From the NCBI GenBank assembly GCA_000196815.1, contig FP929003.1:1635501-1699500 (forward strand): a DNA stretch of 64,000 nt, in the 5' to 3' direction. This stretch comes from Nitrospira defluvii (GTDB lineage Bacteria > Nitrospirota > Nitrospiria > Nitrospirales > Nitrospiraceae). The translations under genes were made by a program, and so were the position numbers. The notes under the pieces are model-generated. The model had not been told where the DNA came from. It did not search any database and saw nothing but the letters and a program-made list of their open reading frames with translations. Below, piece after piece: positions 9,872 through 19,433 of this stretch. Within the stretch, counting starts at the first letter, position 1. Every line of letters starts with the position of its first letter.

Positions 9872-9900
9872 TTGAGCAAAAGGTGATTCTGTTTTGTAAT
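9872..9900 (+). promoter_or_regulatory. Predicted sigma-70 promoter for the lipopeptide locus
   Basis: TTGAGC at 9872-9877 and TGTAAT at 9895-9900 are separated by exactly 17 bases, 4/6 and 5/6 matches to the consensus. Transcription would start near 9907, leaving a leader of about 137 bases before the synthetase gene. Seen by eye only. Confidence 0.5.
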
Positions 9901-10043
9901 GTCTACATTCCGCCGTAGACTCACTTGGTACCGTAAGACTGGCGGGAGACAGTGGTGTGACCAGGTTTTTCGTGGTTACATCATAGAGGTCTACGACACG
10001 TGAACTTCTTGTCCGTCTCGGTCCCACTGGGGTTGAGCATTCT

Positions 10044-13000
10044 GTGGTCAGACATCCATCCGTCACTATTCCTCCCGGCGAGACCCTGCTCGATGTCTTA
10101 CGTTGGCGAGCTGAGCATCAACCCGACCAGTCGGCGTACATCTTCCTGCGCGATGGGATCAGCCCCGATACCGTTCTGACGTATAGGCAGCTCGATGCCA
10201 AAGCTCGCTCGATTGCCGGTCGCCTGCAATCCATATTTGCAGCGGGAGACCGCTTGCTCCTGGTCTATCCGCCCGGTCTTGAATTCGTCCAGGCCTTTTG
10301 GGGGGCGCTGTATGCCGGGTTAGTTGCGGTACCGGTCCCTCCGCCGGATGCCTTTCGTTCCAAGGTTGGTATTGCCCGCGTCCAGCGTATTGCCGAGGAT
10401 GCCGGGGTGGCCGGAGCCTTGAGCACCAACCAGATTGTGGAGCTGGTTCGGGCGCAGGAGCCTGCGATTTCGCTGGAACAGTGGCTGGTCTGTGATGCCG
10501 CTACCCCGGACTCGACGGTTCAGTGGACGCCGACGCATCCGGTCGATTCCACCCTGGCCTATCTGCAATATACGTCCGGTTCGACTTCCGTTCCCAAAGG
10601 CGTGATGGTCAGCCACGGGAATATGACCGCGCAGAGCCGGTGCATCACCGAGGCCGGCTGTTACGATGCCGAGTCAGTCACCCTGTCCTGGATGCCGCAT
10701 TTCCATGACTATGGATTGGTGAAGGGCATCATCCAGCCCGCCTGGATCGGTCGCCCGGCCTACCTAATGTCGCCGCTCACCTTTCTGAAGCGACCCCTGC
10801 GCTGGCTCGAAGCGATTCAACGGTATCAGGTTACGCATAGCGGTGCGCCCAATTTTGCCTACCGTCGCTGTGTGGAGACCATCGCTCCTGAAGATCGCGC
10901 AACGCTGGATCTCTCCGGTTGGCGGGTCGCGAGTTGCGGTGCGGAACCGATCGCCCACGATACCATCGATCGATTTGCTGAGGCGTTTGCTCCGTCCGGG
11001 TTCCGGCGCGAGGCATTTTTCCCTGCCTACGGGATGGCGGAGTACACCCTGTTGATCTCGTTGAAGCGGGAAGGGGTGGCCCCGACGTTGCTGCCACTGG
11101 ATCCTTTGGCATTGGAGCAGGGGGTGGTCGCCGAGGCCACGGCTGGTATGGCTCCGGTCCGGCAGGTCGTCGGATGCGGCATTCCCGTGGGAGATACCCG
11201 GGTGGTCATCGCCCATCCCGAGACCCTGTCCCGCTGCGCTGCGCAACAGGTCGGCGAAATCTGGTTGGCCGGAGCCAGCGCCACCCAGGGATATTGGAAT
11301 AATCCGGAGGAAACTGCGCGCACCTTCCGCGCGATGCTCCGTGATACGGGGGAAGGCCCGTTCCTGCGGACCGGTGACCTCGGTTTCGTCAGAGACGGTG
11401 AAGTCTTTGTCACCGGGCGTTTGAAGGACCTGCTGATTGTGCGAGGGAGAAATCACTATCCGCAGGATATTGAGCGTACCGTCGAGCAGAGCCACAGCCT
11501 GTTTCGGGGCGGGGGCGCAGCAGCCTTCTCTGTCCAGGATGCGGGGGAGGAAGCGGTGGTGGTGGTGCAGGAGGTCGAGCGCCGGGCGACGGCCTTGGCC
11601 ATCGATGAGCCGGCTGCCGCGATTCGTTCTGCCGTCTCCGAACAGCATGATCTCCATGTCTTCACCATCATCTTCATCAAGGCCGGAAGTCTGCCGAGGA
11701 CATCGAGTGGGAAAGTCCAGCGACGTGCCTGTCGCGATCAATTTCTGGCCGGCCAACTTTCCATTCTCGGAAAGAGTGTCTTGCCGGCGACTCCGTCTCA
11801 GACCCGGTCAGCGGTCGTCAAGATAGAAGACCTATGCGCGCTCTCGCCGGATACACGGCGGCGGCAGATTGAGCAGGTGGTGCGCGGAATGATTGCCGAG
11901 CGCCTCGGGTGCAGCCGAGAGGCCATCGCCGCTGACCGGCCGATACATCTCCTCGGGCTCGATTCGTTGATGGCCGCCGAGGTCTCGCATTGCGTAGAGG
12001 AATCGTTCCACGTTCCGCTTTCGTTGCATCAGCTGTTGGGAGGCGCGACGCTCGGCGATCTGGCTGCGACCATCGAAGCGGGAATGCTCAGGGAAGGCAG
12101 TGAACTCGCTGCGGCCGATGGCCAGAATCTCACAGCGGAGAATGTCGCCCCATTATCTGAGAATCAGGCTGCTCTGTGGTTCCTCAGCCAGTTGGCTCCG
12201 GATAGTGCCGCTGCCAACGTCTCCGTCATTCTGCCTCTGCCGTTCGACGTGAAGCAGGCTGCACTGAAACAGTCGCTTGATCGACTGGGTGAGCGCCATG
12301 CGACGCTTCGGACGACCTATGAAACGCAGGACGAGGTGCCGGTTCAACGAATTCATGCCCGGTTGCCTTTGAGCTGGACGGTCATTGATGCCTCCACATG
12401 GGATTGGTCGCGCTTGCGACGGGAAGCCATGGAAGCGGCGGCGATTCCGTTCAATCTGGCGCATGGCCCTCTGTGGAGGGCGTCGCTATTCACGGGGAAA
12501 CAACAGGCGTGGTTGTTGCTGGTGGCGCATCATATCGCCGTGGACGGTTGGTCGATGATCCACCTGGTCGAGGACCTCAAGCGGGATTACGCCTCAGACG
12601 GTTTCATGCTTCAGGATGGATCGAACGGACTCGGCAGCCAGCCTGCTCCCTATGGCGAGTTCATCAGTTGGCATCGTGCATTACTGGAGAGTGTAGAGGG
12701 CGGTCGGCTGGCCCAGTATTGGAAGGCGCAGCTGGCGGGTGAACTCCCGAACTACGATATGCTCTACGATCGGCAGCCGACGACGGTTGAGCCAAGCCGT
12801 TATGCGTGGCAGACGATCCACATCGATCGGGCATTGACCGAGCAGCTCAAGGCCTTCGCGCAGGCTGAAGGCACGACACTGTACGCCGTCTGCCTGGCTG
12901 CGCTTCACGCCCTGCTGTACCGCTACACGAATGTGGAAGACACAGCCGTGATCACTCCGGTGTTCGGTCGAAGCCGGTCTCGATTCGCCCGGACCGTCGG

Positions 13001-16000
13001 TGATTTTGTGAATATGCTCGTGTTGCGGGAGACGGTTCAGGTCGATGCGTCCGGCCGCGAACTGCTGGCGCAGACCAAGCGTACTCTGTTGGAAGCCCTC
13101 GATCATCAGGACTATCCCTATGCGCGGCTCGTGTCGGACTTGCGACCGGCCCGCGATCGTCAACGAGCGCCATTGGGACAAATCCTGTTCGTGCTGCAAC
13201 AGTTCAAGTTGCTGGCGGAACTCGATCGACGGATGGGTGCCTCGCCGTCATCTGTTGCTGAATCGTGCCTGCCTCAGTGGGAGGCCTATGTGATTCCCCA
13301 GCAGAGCGGCCAGTTCGATCTCAGCCTTGAGCTGGCCGAATCGGAGCAAGGCGTAACCGGTTACTTCGAATACAAAGACGAGCTGTTTGCGCCCGACCGG
13401 GTAGCACGGATGCAGCAGCATTTTGTCCGCGTGCTGGAGGGGCTTGTCGCCGACCCCGCAGCGCCGATCGGGTCACTGCCGCTCATGTCCGAGGCGGAGT
13501 GTCGCGAGACGGTCCTGATGTGGGGACAGTCTCCGGAACCGCAGGAGCCGGCAGAGTGCCTCCATCGCCTGATCGAAGCACAGGTGTCGCACACCCCTGA
13601 TGCGATCGCGGTTCGACAGGGCGACCGGGAATTGACCTATCGGGAGTTGAACGCGCGCGCGAACCGTGTGGCCCATTACCTCCGCCGGCGGGGCGTCGCC
13701 CCCGGTATGGTCGTCGGCCTCTGCCTGGAACGATCGCTCAACTTGATCGTCGGCATGCTCGGCATTCTCAAATCGGGCGGGGCGTACCTGCCCCTGGATG
13801 CCGATTATCCGACCGACCGCTTGGAATATATGCTGCGAGATAGCCAGGTCCGGGTGTTGGTGACGCAACAGGATCAACTCGCCCGGCTGCCTGCGACGAA
13901 CCCGCATACGATCTGTCTCGATTCCGAATGGGACCAAATCGCCCGCTTCCCGGACGATGCCATCGAAGGTGCGGACGCTCCGGAAAATCTGGCCTATGTG
14001 ATTTATACCTCCGGTTCCACCGGCCAGCCCAAGGGGGTGATGATCGAACATCGATCGATCGCCAACTATGTGCGAGCGATCACGGAGATCGCGGGTGTCC
14101 ACTCGCGCGACCGGGTGCTGCAATTCGCGTCGATGAGTTTCGACACCGCCGCCGAAGAAATGTTTCCCTGCCTCACGACGGGTGCGACGCTGGTGTTGCG
14201 CACTCAGATGATGATCGATTCGGTGTCGGGCTTCTTGGATCGATGCCGGGACTGGCAGTTGACGCTCTTGGATTTGCCGACGGCGTACTGGCATGAAGTC
14301 GTCACCCGGATGGAGTTGGAGCAACTCGCCTTCCCGGATTCGGTGAAGACGGTGATCATCGGTGGCGAACGTGTCCTTCCCCAAATCGTGCAGCGGTGGG
14401 CTAGATTGGTTGGTCGTACGGTTCGATTGCTGAATACCTACGGGCCGACGGAAACGACGGTCGCCGTTACCTGGTCGGATCTCACAGGCCTCGGGTTGCA
14501 GGAAGAGTTGCGCGAGGACGTGCCGATCGGGCGTGTGATTTCTCAGTCTTCCGTCTATGTGTTGGATCGGCATCGTCGTCCGGTTCCGGTGGGCGTGCCC
14601 GGAGAACTCTATGTCGGCGGCGTGGGGGTGGCGCGAGGCTATCGTGGCCGACCCGAGCTTACTGATACGAAATTTATTCCCGATCCGTTCTCAAGCCTTC
14701 CGGGGGCCCGTCTGTATCGCACCGGCGACCTCGTGCGCTGGCGACCGGACGGGCAGCTCGACTATCGCGGCCGTGTGGATCGCCAGGTCAAGATTCGCGG
14801 CTATCGGATTGAACTGGAAGAGATCGAGGCGGTGCTGAACCGGCACCCGGACCTGGAGCGCGCGGTCGTCGAGGTGCGGGAAGATCAGCCGGGTGATAAG
14901 CGGATCGTCGCCTTCATGGTCCCTCGTCCACAGAACCGGCTGGGACTGGTGCAGTTGCGCGAACAGCTGCGGAGCCAGTTGCCCGCGCACATGATTCCTT
15001 CAGCTTTCGTCGAGATGGAGACGCTGCCCCTGACCGTCAACGGCAAGGTGGATCGTGTTGCGCTCCGTGTCGCGACGGACAGTCGCGCGAGCAAGGTCGA
15101 TCTCACGTCTGAGTTTCTCGCGCCGCGGACGCCCACCGAGCAGGTGCTGGCCGACATCTGGGGGGACATCCTCCACGTGAAGGATGTCGGCGTGCATGAC
15201 AATTTCTTCGAACTGGGAGGCCATTCGCTGCTGGCGACACAGCTGGTGTCCAGAGTCCAAGCCCTGTTCCGGGTCGTCCTGCCTCTACGACAAGTCTTCG
15301 AACGACCGACCATTGCGACACTGGCCGAGGTGATCACACGCTCTCAGGAAGCCGGAAAGCAGCAATCGGAGCGGGACAGACAAGCGATGACCAAGGCGGC
15401 GCGTGGAACGCCGTTGCCGCTGTCGTTTGCGCAGGAACGGATGTGGTTTCTCTATCAGTTGTCGCCGAGCGGCTCCGCCTACAACATTCCGGCCAGCGTG
15501 CGCTTGCATGGTCCGCTCAATCGGGCGGCGTTGCGTTGGGGTCTGGCGGAGCTTGTGCGCCGCCACGATGCGCTCCGGACGACGTTTGCCACGGTGGATG
15601 GTCAAGCGCGTCAGATCATTCACGCCTCGTTGGATCCGCTCTGGGTGGAAGAAGATCTGCGCGGGTTGCCTCGTGAGATGCGCGAGGCGAGGGGGTTGGA
15701 ATTGGCCACCGCGGAGGCGCGCCGTCCATTCGACCTCGGGCAGGGACCGTTGCTGCGTATTCTGCTGGTTCAATTGGGCGAAGAGGATCATGTGTTGGTG
15801 GTCAGTACGCACCACATCATCTCTGACCAATGGTCGTACGGCGTGATCGCCCGTGAACTGGTGAAGTGCTACAACGCGTTCTGCGCGGGGAAACCCGTCG
15901 CGATTCAACCGGACCTCGCGATCCAGTATGCCGATTTTGCCCAGTGGCAACGGACATGGTTGACCGGTTCGGTGCTGGCTGAGCAACTCGCGCATTGGAA

Positions 16001-19000
16001 ATCCAAACTCACGGATCTGCCGGTGCTCGCCTTGCCGTCTGATCGGCCGCGATTGCCCGTCCATTCGTTCAAGGGCGATCAGGTCTCCCTCGACCTGTCC
16101 TGGGCGCTTGTGAATCGCCTGAAACAGCTCAGCGTGCGTGAAGGCGTCACGTTGTACATGGTGTTCCTAGCCGGATTCTTCGGCCTCCTGCATCGCCTCA
16201 CGCAGCAGCGCGATCTGGTGATCGGCACACCGATCGCGAACCGTCATCGGCTGGAGATTGAGGAACTAGTCGGCACGTTCGTGAATACGCTGGTGTTGCG
16301 CACGGATGTCACGGGGGAACTGACCTTCCGCGAACTACTGCGCAAGGTGAGAGATCTGTCCCTCGATGCCTATGCGCACCAGGACATCCCGTTCGAGAAG
16401 CTCGTCGAAGAGCTGCGCCCGGATCGCAGCCAGGGCGGGTTGCCCCTGGTGCAGGTCTTGTTCAACTTCGCCAATACTCCCTTCGCCAGGACGGAGTTTC
16501 AGCATCTGTCGTGGACTCCCTATGAAGTCAGTCGAGGGGCGGCGCAGCTCGATCTCGGCCTGTCGATCGACCCGTTGGCTTCGCGGAAAGCCTATCTGGA
16601 GTTCAATACGGACCTGTTCGATCGCACCTCCGCCGAACGTTGGCTGGCGGAGTACCGTCAATTCATGGAGGTCATCGCGGAGCATCCGGAAGAGAAGGTC
16701 GGACGCGTGACGATCCTCGCGGAACAGGAACAACATCGGATTCTGCGTGAATGGAATGCGACGGAGAAGCCCGTCGATTGCGAAACCTGTTTTCCGCAAC
16801 TATTTGAAGCGCAGGTCGGCCGGACTCCGGATGCGATCGCCGTGGTGTTTCAAGGCGCTGAATTGTCCTATGCGGAACTGAACCGTCGCGCGAATCGGCT
16901 GGCGCATCACCTGCGTGAACAGGGCGTGGGCCCGGATGTGGTGGTGCCGGTGTTCCTCGAACGGTCTCCCGAATTGCTCATCAGTCTTCTGGCGGTCATG
17001 AAGGCCGGTGGCGCGTACCTGCCGTTGGTTCCCGGATTACCGATCCGCCGGTTGGCGGCCATGATCGAAGCCAGCCATGCGGCGGTGGTCGTGACAGACT
17101 CCAAGCTTCTTGGCGGGCTTCCTCAGCACCAGCTTCGGGTGGTCTGCCTGGACGGGGAGGCGGAGTTGCTGACGCGGTATTCGGAGAAGGATCCTGCACC
17201 CCTCGCGAAACCCGAGCATCTCGTCTATGTCCTATTCACCTCTGGATCGACCGGTCAGCCGAAGGGTGTCGAAATTGAACATCGCGCCCTGGTGAATTTC
17301 CTCCGCTCCATGCAGCGAGAGCCGGGATTGAGCAATCGTGATGTGCTGGTAGCCTTGACTCCGTTGTCATTCGATATCGCCGGGCTGGAGCTCTATCTCC
17401 CGCTGTTGGTCGGTGCCCGCATTGTGCTGGCCAATCGTGAACAGGCGATGGACGGGGCCTGGTTACAGCGTGAGCTCGATCAAGGGACCAGCACGGTCAT
17501 GCAGGCAACCCCCGCAACCTGGCGAATGGTGCTCCAGTTCGGCTGGAAGGGCGGGCGAGGCGTCAAAGTCTTGTGTGGCGGAGAAGCGCTGCCGCGAGAG
17601 TTAGCGCAGGAACTGCTCACAAGAGCAGGGTCTGTCTGGAATGTGTACGGACCGACGGAGACGACCATTTGGTCGACGTTAGAGCGGGTGCGTACTGCTG
17701 AACGCACGATTTCTCTCGGGCGGCCGATCGCGAATACTCAGGTCTATGTGTTGGATCTGAACCGGGAGCCGGTCCCGGTGGGAATCCCGGGTGAACTGTA
17801 TATCGGCGGGATGGGGCTTGCGCGCGGATACCGGGGCGCGCCTCAGCTGACGGCGGAGCGATTCGTCTCCAATCCGTTCCGGGCGGGCGAGCGGCTCTAC
17901 CGGACGGGTGACCAGGTCAAATGGCTGCCTGACGGACGACTGGATTATATCGGGCGCATCGATTATCAGGTCAAACTGCGCGGGTTCCGGATCGAACTCG
18001 GTGAAATCGAGGCGGTCCTGGCGGGCGATCCGGCGGTGAAGCAGGCGGTGGTCATCGTGCGGGAAGATGCCCCGGGAGACAAGCGGCTGGTTGCTTATGT
18101 GGTGGCGAGAGAAGGGCGCAGTTGCGATCCGCAGGCGCTTCGACGGGCCCTGCGAGACATGGTCCCGGATTATATGGTGCCGGCGGCGATTGTGCCGCTC
18201 AACGAATTCCCTCTCACGCCGAATGGAAAGGTAGATCGTGGCGCCTTGCCCGCGCCGGTGGCGGAGCCGGTGCATGACAGCGCCCAGCCGATCGAGCCCA
18301 GGAATCGGGTTGAATTGCAGTTGGTGGCTATCTGGGAGCAGGTCCTGGGAATCACGCCCATCGGCGTGCGCGACAACTTCTTCGCGTTGGGCGGTTATTC
18401 CCTGCTGGCGCTCCGGATGTTCAGCGCCATCGAACAGACCTTCGGCATACGCCTGCCGATGGCGGTGCTCTTTCAGACGCCCACGATCGAGCAATTGGCG
18501 GATGTTCTGGCCGACGAAGGGTGCACCGTGCGCTGGCGGTCTTTGGTCGCGATTCAACCGGAGGGAAAAAATTCTCCCTTCTTTGCGGTTCCGGGGGTCG
18601 GCGGCAATGTGCTCGTATTTGCCCGCCTGGCCAAGTTGCTGGGGGATACCCAACCGTTTTATGGACTGCAAGCTCGCGGCCTCGACGGGAAAGAAAAGCC
18701 GTTCATGCGCGTGGAGGAGATGGCCGCGCATTACATCGAAGAAATACGGTCGGTTCAACCGCAGGGACCGTACCTCATCGGTGGAACCTGCACGGGGGGG
18801 CTGGCGGCCTATGAGATCGCTCAACAGCTCATGGCGCAGGGAGAGCAGGTGATTCTGGCTGTCATGGAATCCTGGCATCCACGGTCCTACCTGACGCATT
18901 GGACTCGGCCTCCTTATTTGCTCTGGCCGATCCTGTTTGTGTGGATGAAGATCACGACGTACCTGCGTCTTATGCGGAGACTGCCGATCCAGGAGTGGCC

Positions 19001-19406
19001 CTCCTTCTGGAGAGGAAAGTTGAAACGGATTTGGAATCTCATGCACCATACCGAAGCGGCTGAGCATCAAGATGAGTTTCTCTACAAGGATCAGGTGACG
19101 TATGCCACCTTCCATGCCGTGGCGCGGTACGATTTGAAACCGTTCCGCGGGCCGGTGTTGAATGTGATTGCTTCCAAACATCCGCTGACGAACTCCAGCG
19201 ATGATACGCGGTTGGTCTTCGGCGAATCCGCGAGGGGCATGAGCCGGACGATTTATCTGCCGGCCGAAGATTCGGGGCGGTTATTTGTCGCGCCGCATGT
19301 GCAGGAGTTGGCGCACCATCTGAAGTCGTTTTGGCAGGAAGCGTGGGCGACGCTCCAGAACAAATCGGATGATCAGGGCAAGGGGCCTTCCTCAAAAGCC
19401 GCCTAG
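10044..19406 (+). CDS. Lipopeptide synthetase: FAAL-ACP-C-A-T-C-A-T-TE nonribosomal peptide synthetase
   Basis: A 3120-residue assembly line. Residues 1-575 are a fatty acyl-AMP ligase (P-loop YTSGSTSVPKG at 176). The ACP carries its phosphopantetheine Ser at 641 (GLDSL). Condensation domain 1 has HHIAVDG at 829-835; adenylation domain 1 has YTSGSTGQPKG at 1321; carrier 1 Ser is 1728 (GGHSL). Condensation domain 2 has HHIISDQWS at 1923; adenylation domain 2 has FTSGSTGQPKG at 2398; carrier 2 Ser is 2786 (GGYSL). A C-terminal thioesterase has GGTCTGG with Cys2916 where Ser is usual. Pocket residues of A2 read D-I-L-Q-L-G-V-I-W, one change from the glycine code; A1 reads D-T-E-D-I-G-T-V-A. No epimerase is present. 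Predicted product: N-acyl-Xaa-Gly, with Xaa unassigned. The start is GTG 10044. Exporter and PPTase genes follow directly. Confidence 0.95.
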   Translation: MVRHPSVTIPPGETLLDVLRWRAEHQPDQSAYIFLRDGISPDTVLTYRQLDAKARSIAGRLQSIFAAGDRLLLVYPPGLEFVQAFWGALYAGLVAVPVPPPDAFRSKVGIARVQRIAEDAGVAGALSTNQIVELVRAQEPAISLEQWLVCDAATPDSTVQWTPTHPVDSTLAYLQYTSGSTSVPKGVMVSHGNMTAQSRCITEAGCYDAESVTLSWMPHFHDYGLVKGIIQPAWIGRPAYLMSPLTFLKRPLRWLEAIQRYQVTHSGAPNFAYRRCVETIAPEDRATLDLSGWRVASCGAEPIAHDTIDRFAEAFAPSGFRREAFFPAYGMAEYTLLISLKREGVAPTLLPLDPLALEQGVVAEATAGMAPVRQVVGCGIPVGDTRVVIAHPETLSRCAAQQVGEIWLAGASATQGYWNNPEETARTFRAMLRDTGEGPFLRTGDLGFVRDGEVFVTGRLKDLLIVRGRNHYPQDIERTVEQSHSLFRGGGAAAFSVQDAGEEAVVVVQEVERRATALAIDEPAAAIRSAVSEQHDLHVFTIIFIKAGSLPRTSSGKVQRRACRDQFLAGQLSILGKSVLPATPSQTRSAVVKIEDLCALSPDTRRRQIEQVVRGMIAERLGCSREAIAADRPIHLLGLDSLMAAEVSHCVEESFHVPLSLHQLLGGATLGDLAATIEAGMLREGSELAAADGQNLTAENVAPLSENQAALWFLSQLAPDSAAANVSVILPLPFDVKQAALKQSLDRLGERHATLRTTYETQDEVPVQRIHARLPLSWTVIDASTWDWSRLRREAMEAAAIPFNLAHGPLWRASLFTGKQQAWLLLVAHHIAVDGWSMIHLVEDLKRDYASDGFMLQDGSNGLGSQPAPYGEFISWHRALLESVEGGRLAQYWKAQLAGELPNYDMLYDRQPTTVEPSRYAWQTIHIDRALTEQLKAFAQAEGTTLYAVCLAALHALLYRYTNVEDTAVITPVFGRSRSRFARTVGDFVNMLVLRETVQVDASGRELLAQTKRTLLEALDHQDYPYARLVSDLRPARDRQRAPLGQILFVLQQFKLLAELDRRMGASPSSVAESCLPQWEAYVIPQQSGQFDLSLELAESEQGVTGYFEYKDELFAPDRVARMQQHFVRVLEGLVADPAAPIGSLPLMSEAECRETVLMWGQSPEPQEPAECLHRLIEAQVSHTPDAIAVRQGDRELTYRELNARANRVAHYLRRRGVAPGMVVGLCLERSLNLIVGMLGILKSGGAYLPLDADYPTDRLEYMLRDSQVRVLVTQQDQLARLPATNPHTICLDSEWDQIARFPDDAIEGADAPENLAYVIYTSGSTGQPKGVMIEHRSIANYVRAITEIAGVHSRDRVLQFASMSFDTAAEEMFPCLTTGATLVLRTQMMIDSVSGFLDRCRDWQLTLLDLPTAYWHEVVTRMELEQLAFPDSVKTVIIGGERVLPQIVQRWARLVGRTVRLLNTYGPTETTVAVTWSDLTGLGLQEELREDVPIGRVISQSSVYVLDRHRRPVPVGVPGELYVGGVGVARGYRGRPELTDTKFIPDPFSSLPGARLYRTGDLVRWRPDGQLDYRGRVDRQVKIRGYRIELEEIEAVLNRHPDLERAVVEVREDQPGDKRIVAFMVPRPQNRLGLVQLREQLRSQLPAHMIPSAFVEMETLPLTVNGKVDRVALRVATDSRASKVDLTSEFLAPRTPTEQVLADIWGDILHVKDVGVHDNFFELGGHSLLATQLVSRVQALFRVVLPLRQVFERPTIATLAEVITRSQEAGKQQSERDRQAMTKAARGTPLPLSFAQERMWFLYQLSPSGSAYNIPASVRLHGPLNRAALRWGLAELVRRHDALRTTFATVDGQARQIIHASLDPLWVEEDLRGLPREMREARGLELATAEARRPFDLGQGPLLRILLVQLGEEDHVLVVSTHHIISDQWSYGVIARELVKCYNAFCAGKPVAIQPDLAIQYADFAQWQRTWLTGSVLAEQLAHWKSKLTDLPVLALPSDRPRLPVHSFKGDQVSLDLSWALVNRLKQLSVREGVTLYMVFLAGFFGLLHRLTQQRDLVIGTPIANRHRLEIEELVGTFVNTLVLRTDVTGELTFRELLRKVRDLSLDAYAHQDIPFEKLVEELRPDRSQGGLPLVQVLFNFANTPFARTEFQHLSWTPYEVSRGAAQLDLGLSIDPLASRKAYLEFNTDLFDRTSAERWLAEYRQFMEVIAEHPEEKVGRVTILAEQEQHRILREWNATEKPVDCETCFPQLFEAQVGRTPDAIAVVFQGAELSYAELNRRANRLAHHLREQGVGPDVVVPVFLERSPELLISLLAVMKAGGAYLPLVPGLPIRRLAAMIEASHAAVVVTDSKLLGGLPQHQLRVVCLDGEAELLTRYSEKDPAPLAKPEHLVYVLFTSGSTGQPKGVEIEHRALVNFLRSMQREPGLSNRDVLVALTPLSFDIAGLELYLPLLVGARIVLANREQAMDGAWLQRELDQGTSTVMQATPATWRMVLQFGWKGGRGVKVLCGGEALPRELAQELLTRAGSVWNVYGPTETTIWSTLERVRTAERTISLGRPIANTQVYVLDLNREPVPVGIPGELYIGGMGLARGYRGAPQLTAERFVSNPFRAGERLYRTGDQVKWLPDGRLDYIGRIDYQVKLRGFRIELGEIEAVLAGDPAVKQAVVIVREDAPGDKRLVAYVVAREGRSCDPQALRRALRDMVPDYMVPAAIVPLNEFPLTPNGKVDRGALPAPVAEPVHDSAQPIEPRNRVELQLVAIWEQVLGITPIGVRDNFFALGGYSLLALRMFSAIEQTFGIRLPMAVLFQTPTIEQLADVLADEGCTVRWRSLVAIQPEGKNSPFFAVPGVGGNVLVFARLAKLLGDTQPFYGLQARGLDGKEKPFMRVEEMAAHYIEEIRSVQPQGPYLIGGTCTGGLAAYEIAQQLMAQGEQVILAVMESWHPRSYLTHWTRPPYLLWPILFVWMKITTYLRLMRRLPIQEWPSFWRGKLKRIWNLMHHTEAAEHQDEFLYKDQVTYATFHAVARYDLKPFRGPVLNVIASKHPLTNSSDDTRLVFGESARGMSRTIYLPAEDSGRLFVAPHVQELAHHLKSFWQEAWATLQNKSDDQGKGPSSKAA

Positions 19407-19433
19407 GTTCGGCAACATGAAAGCCTCCTCACC

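Noticed and set aside
17679-19181. 500-residue minus-strand frame opposite the synthetase
   Set aside because: Antisense to the A2-T-TE domains, whose motifs are intact on the plus strand.
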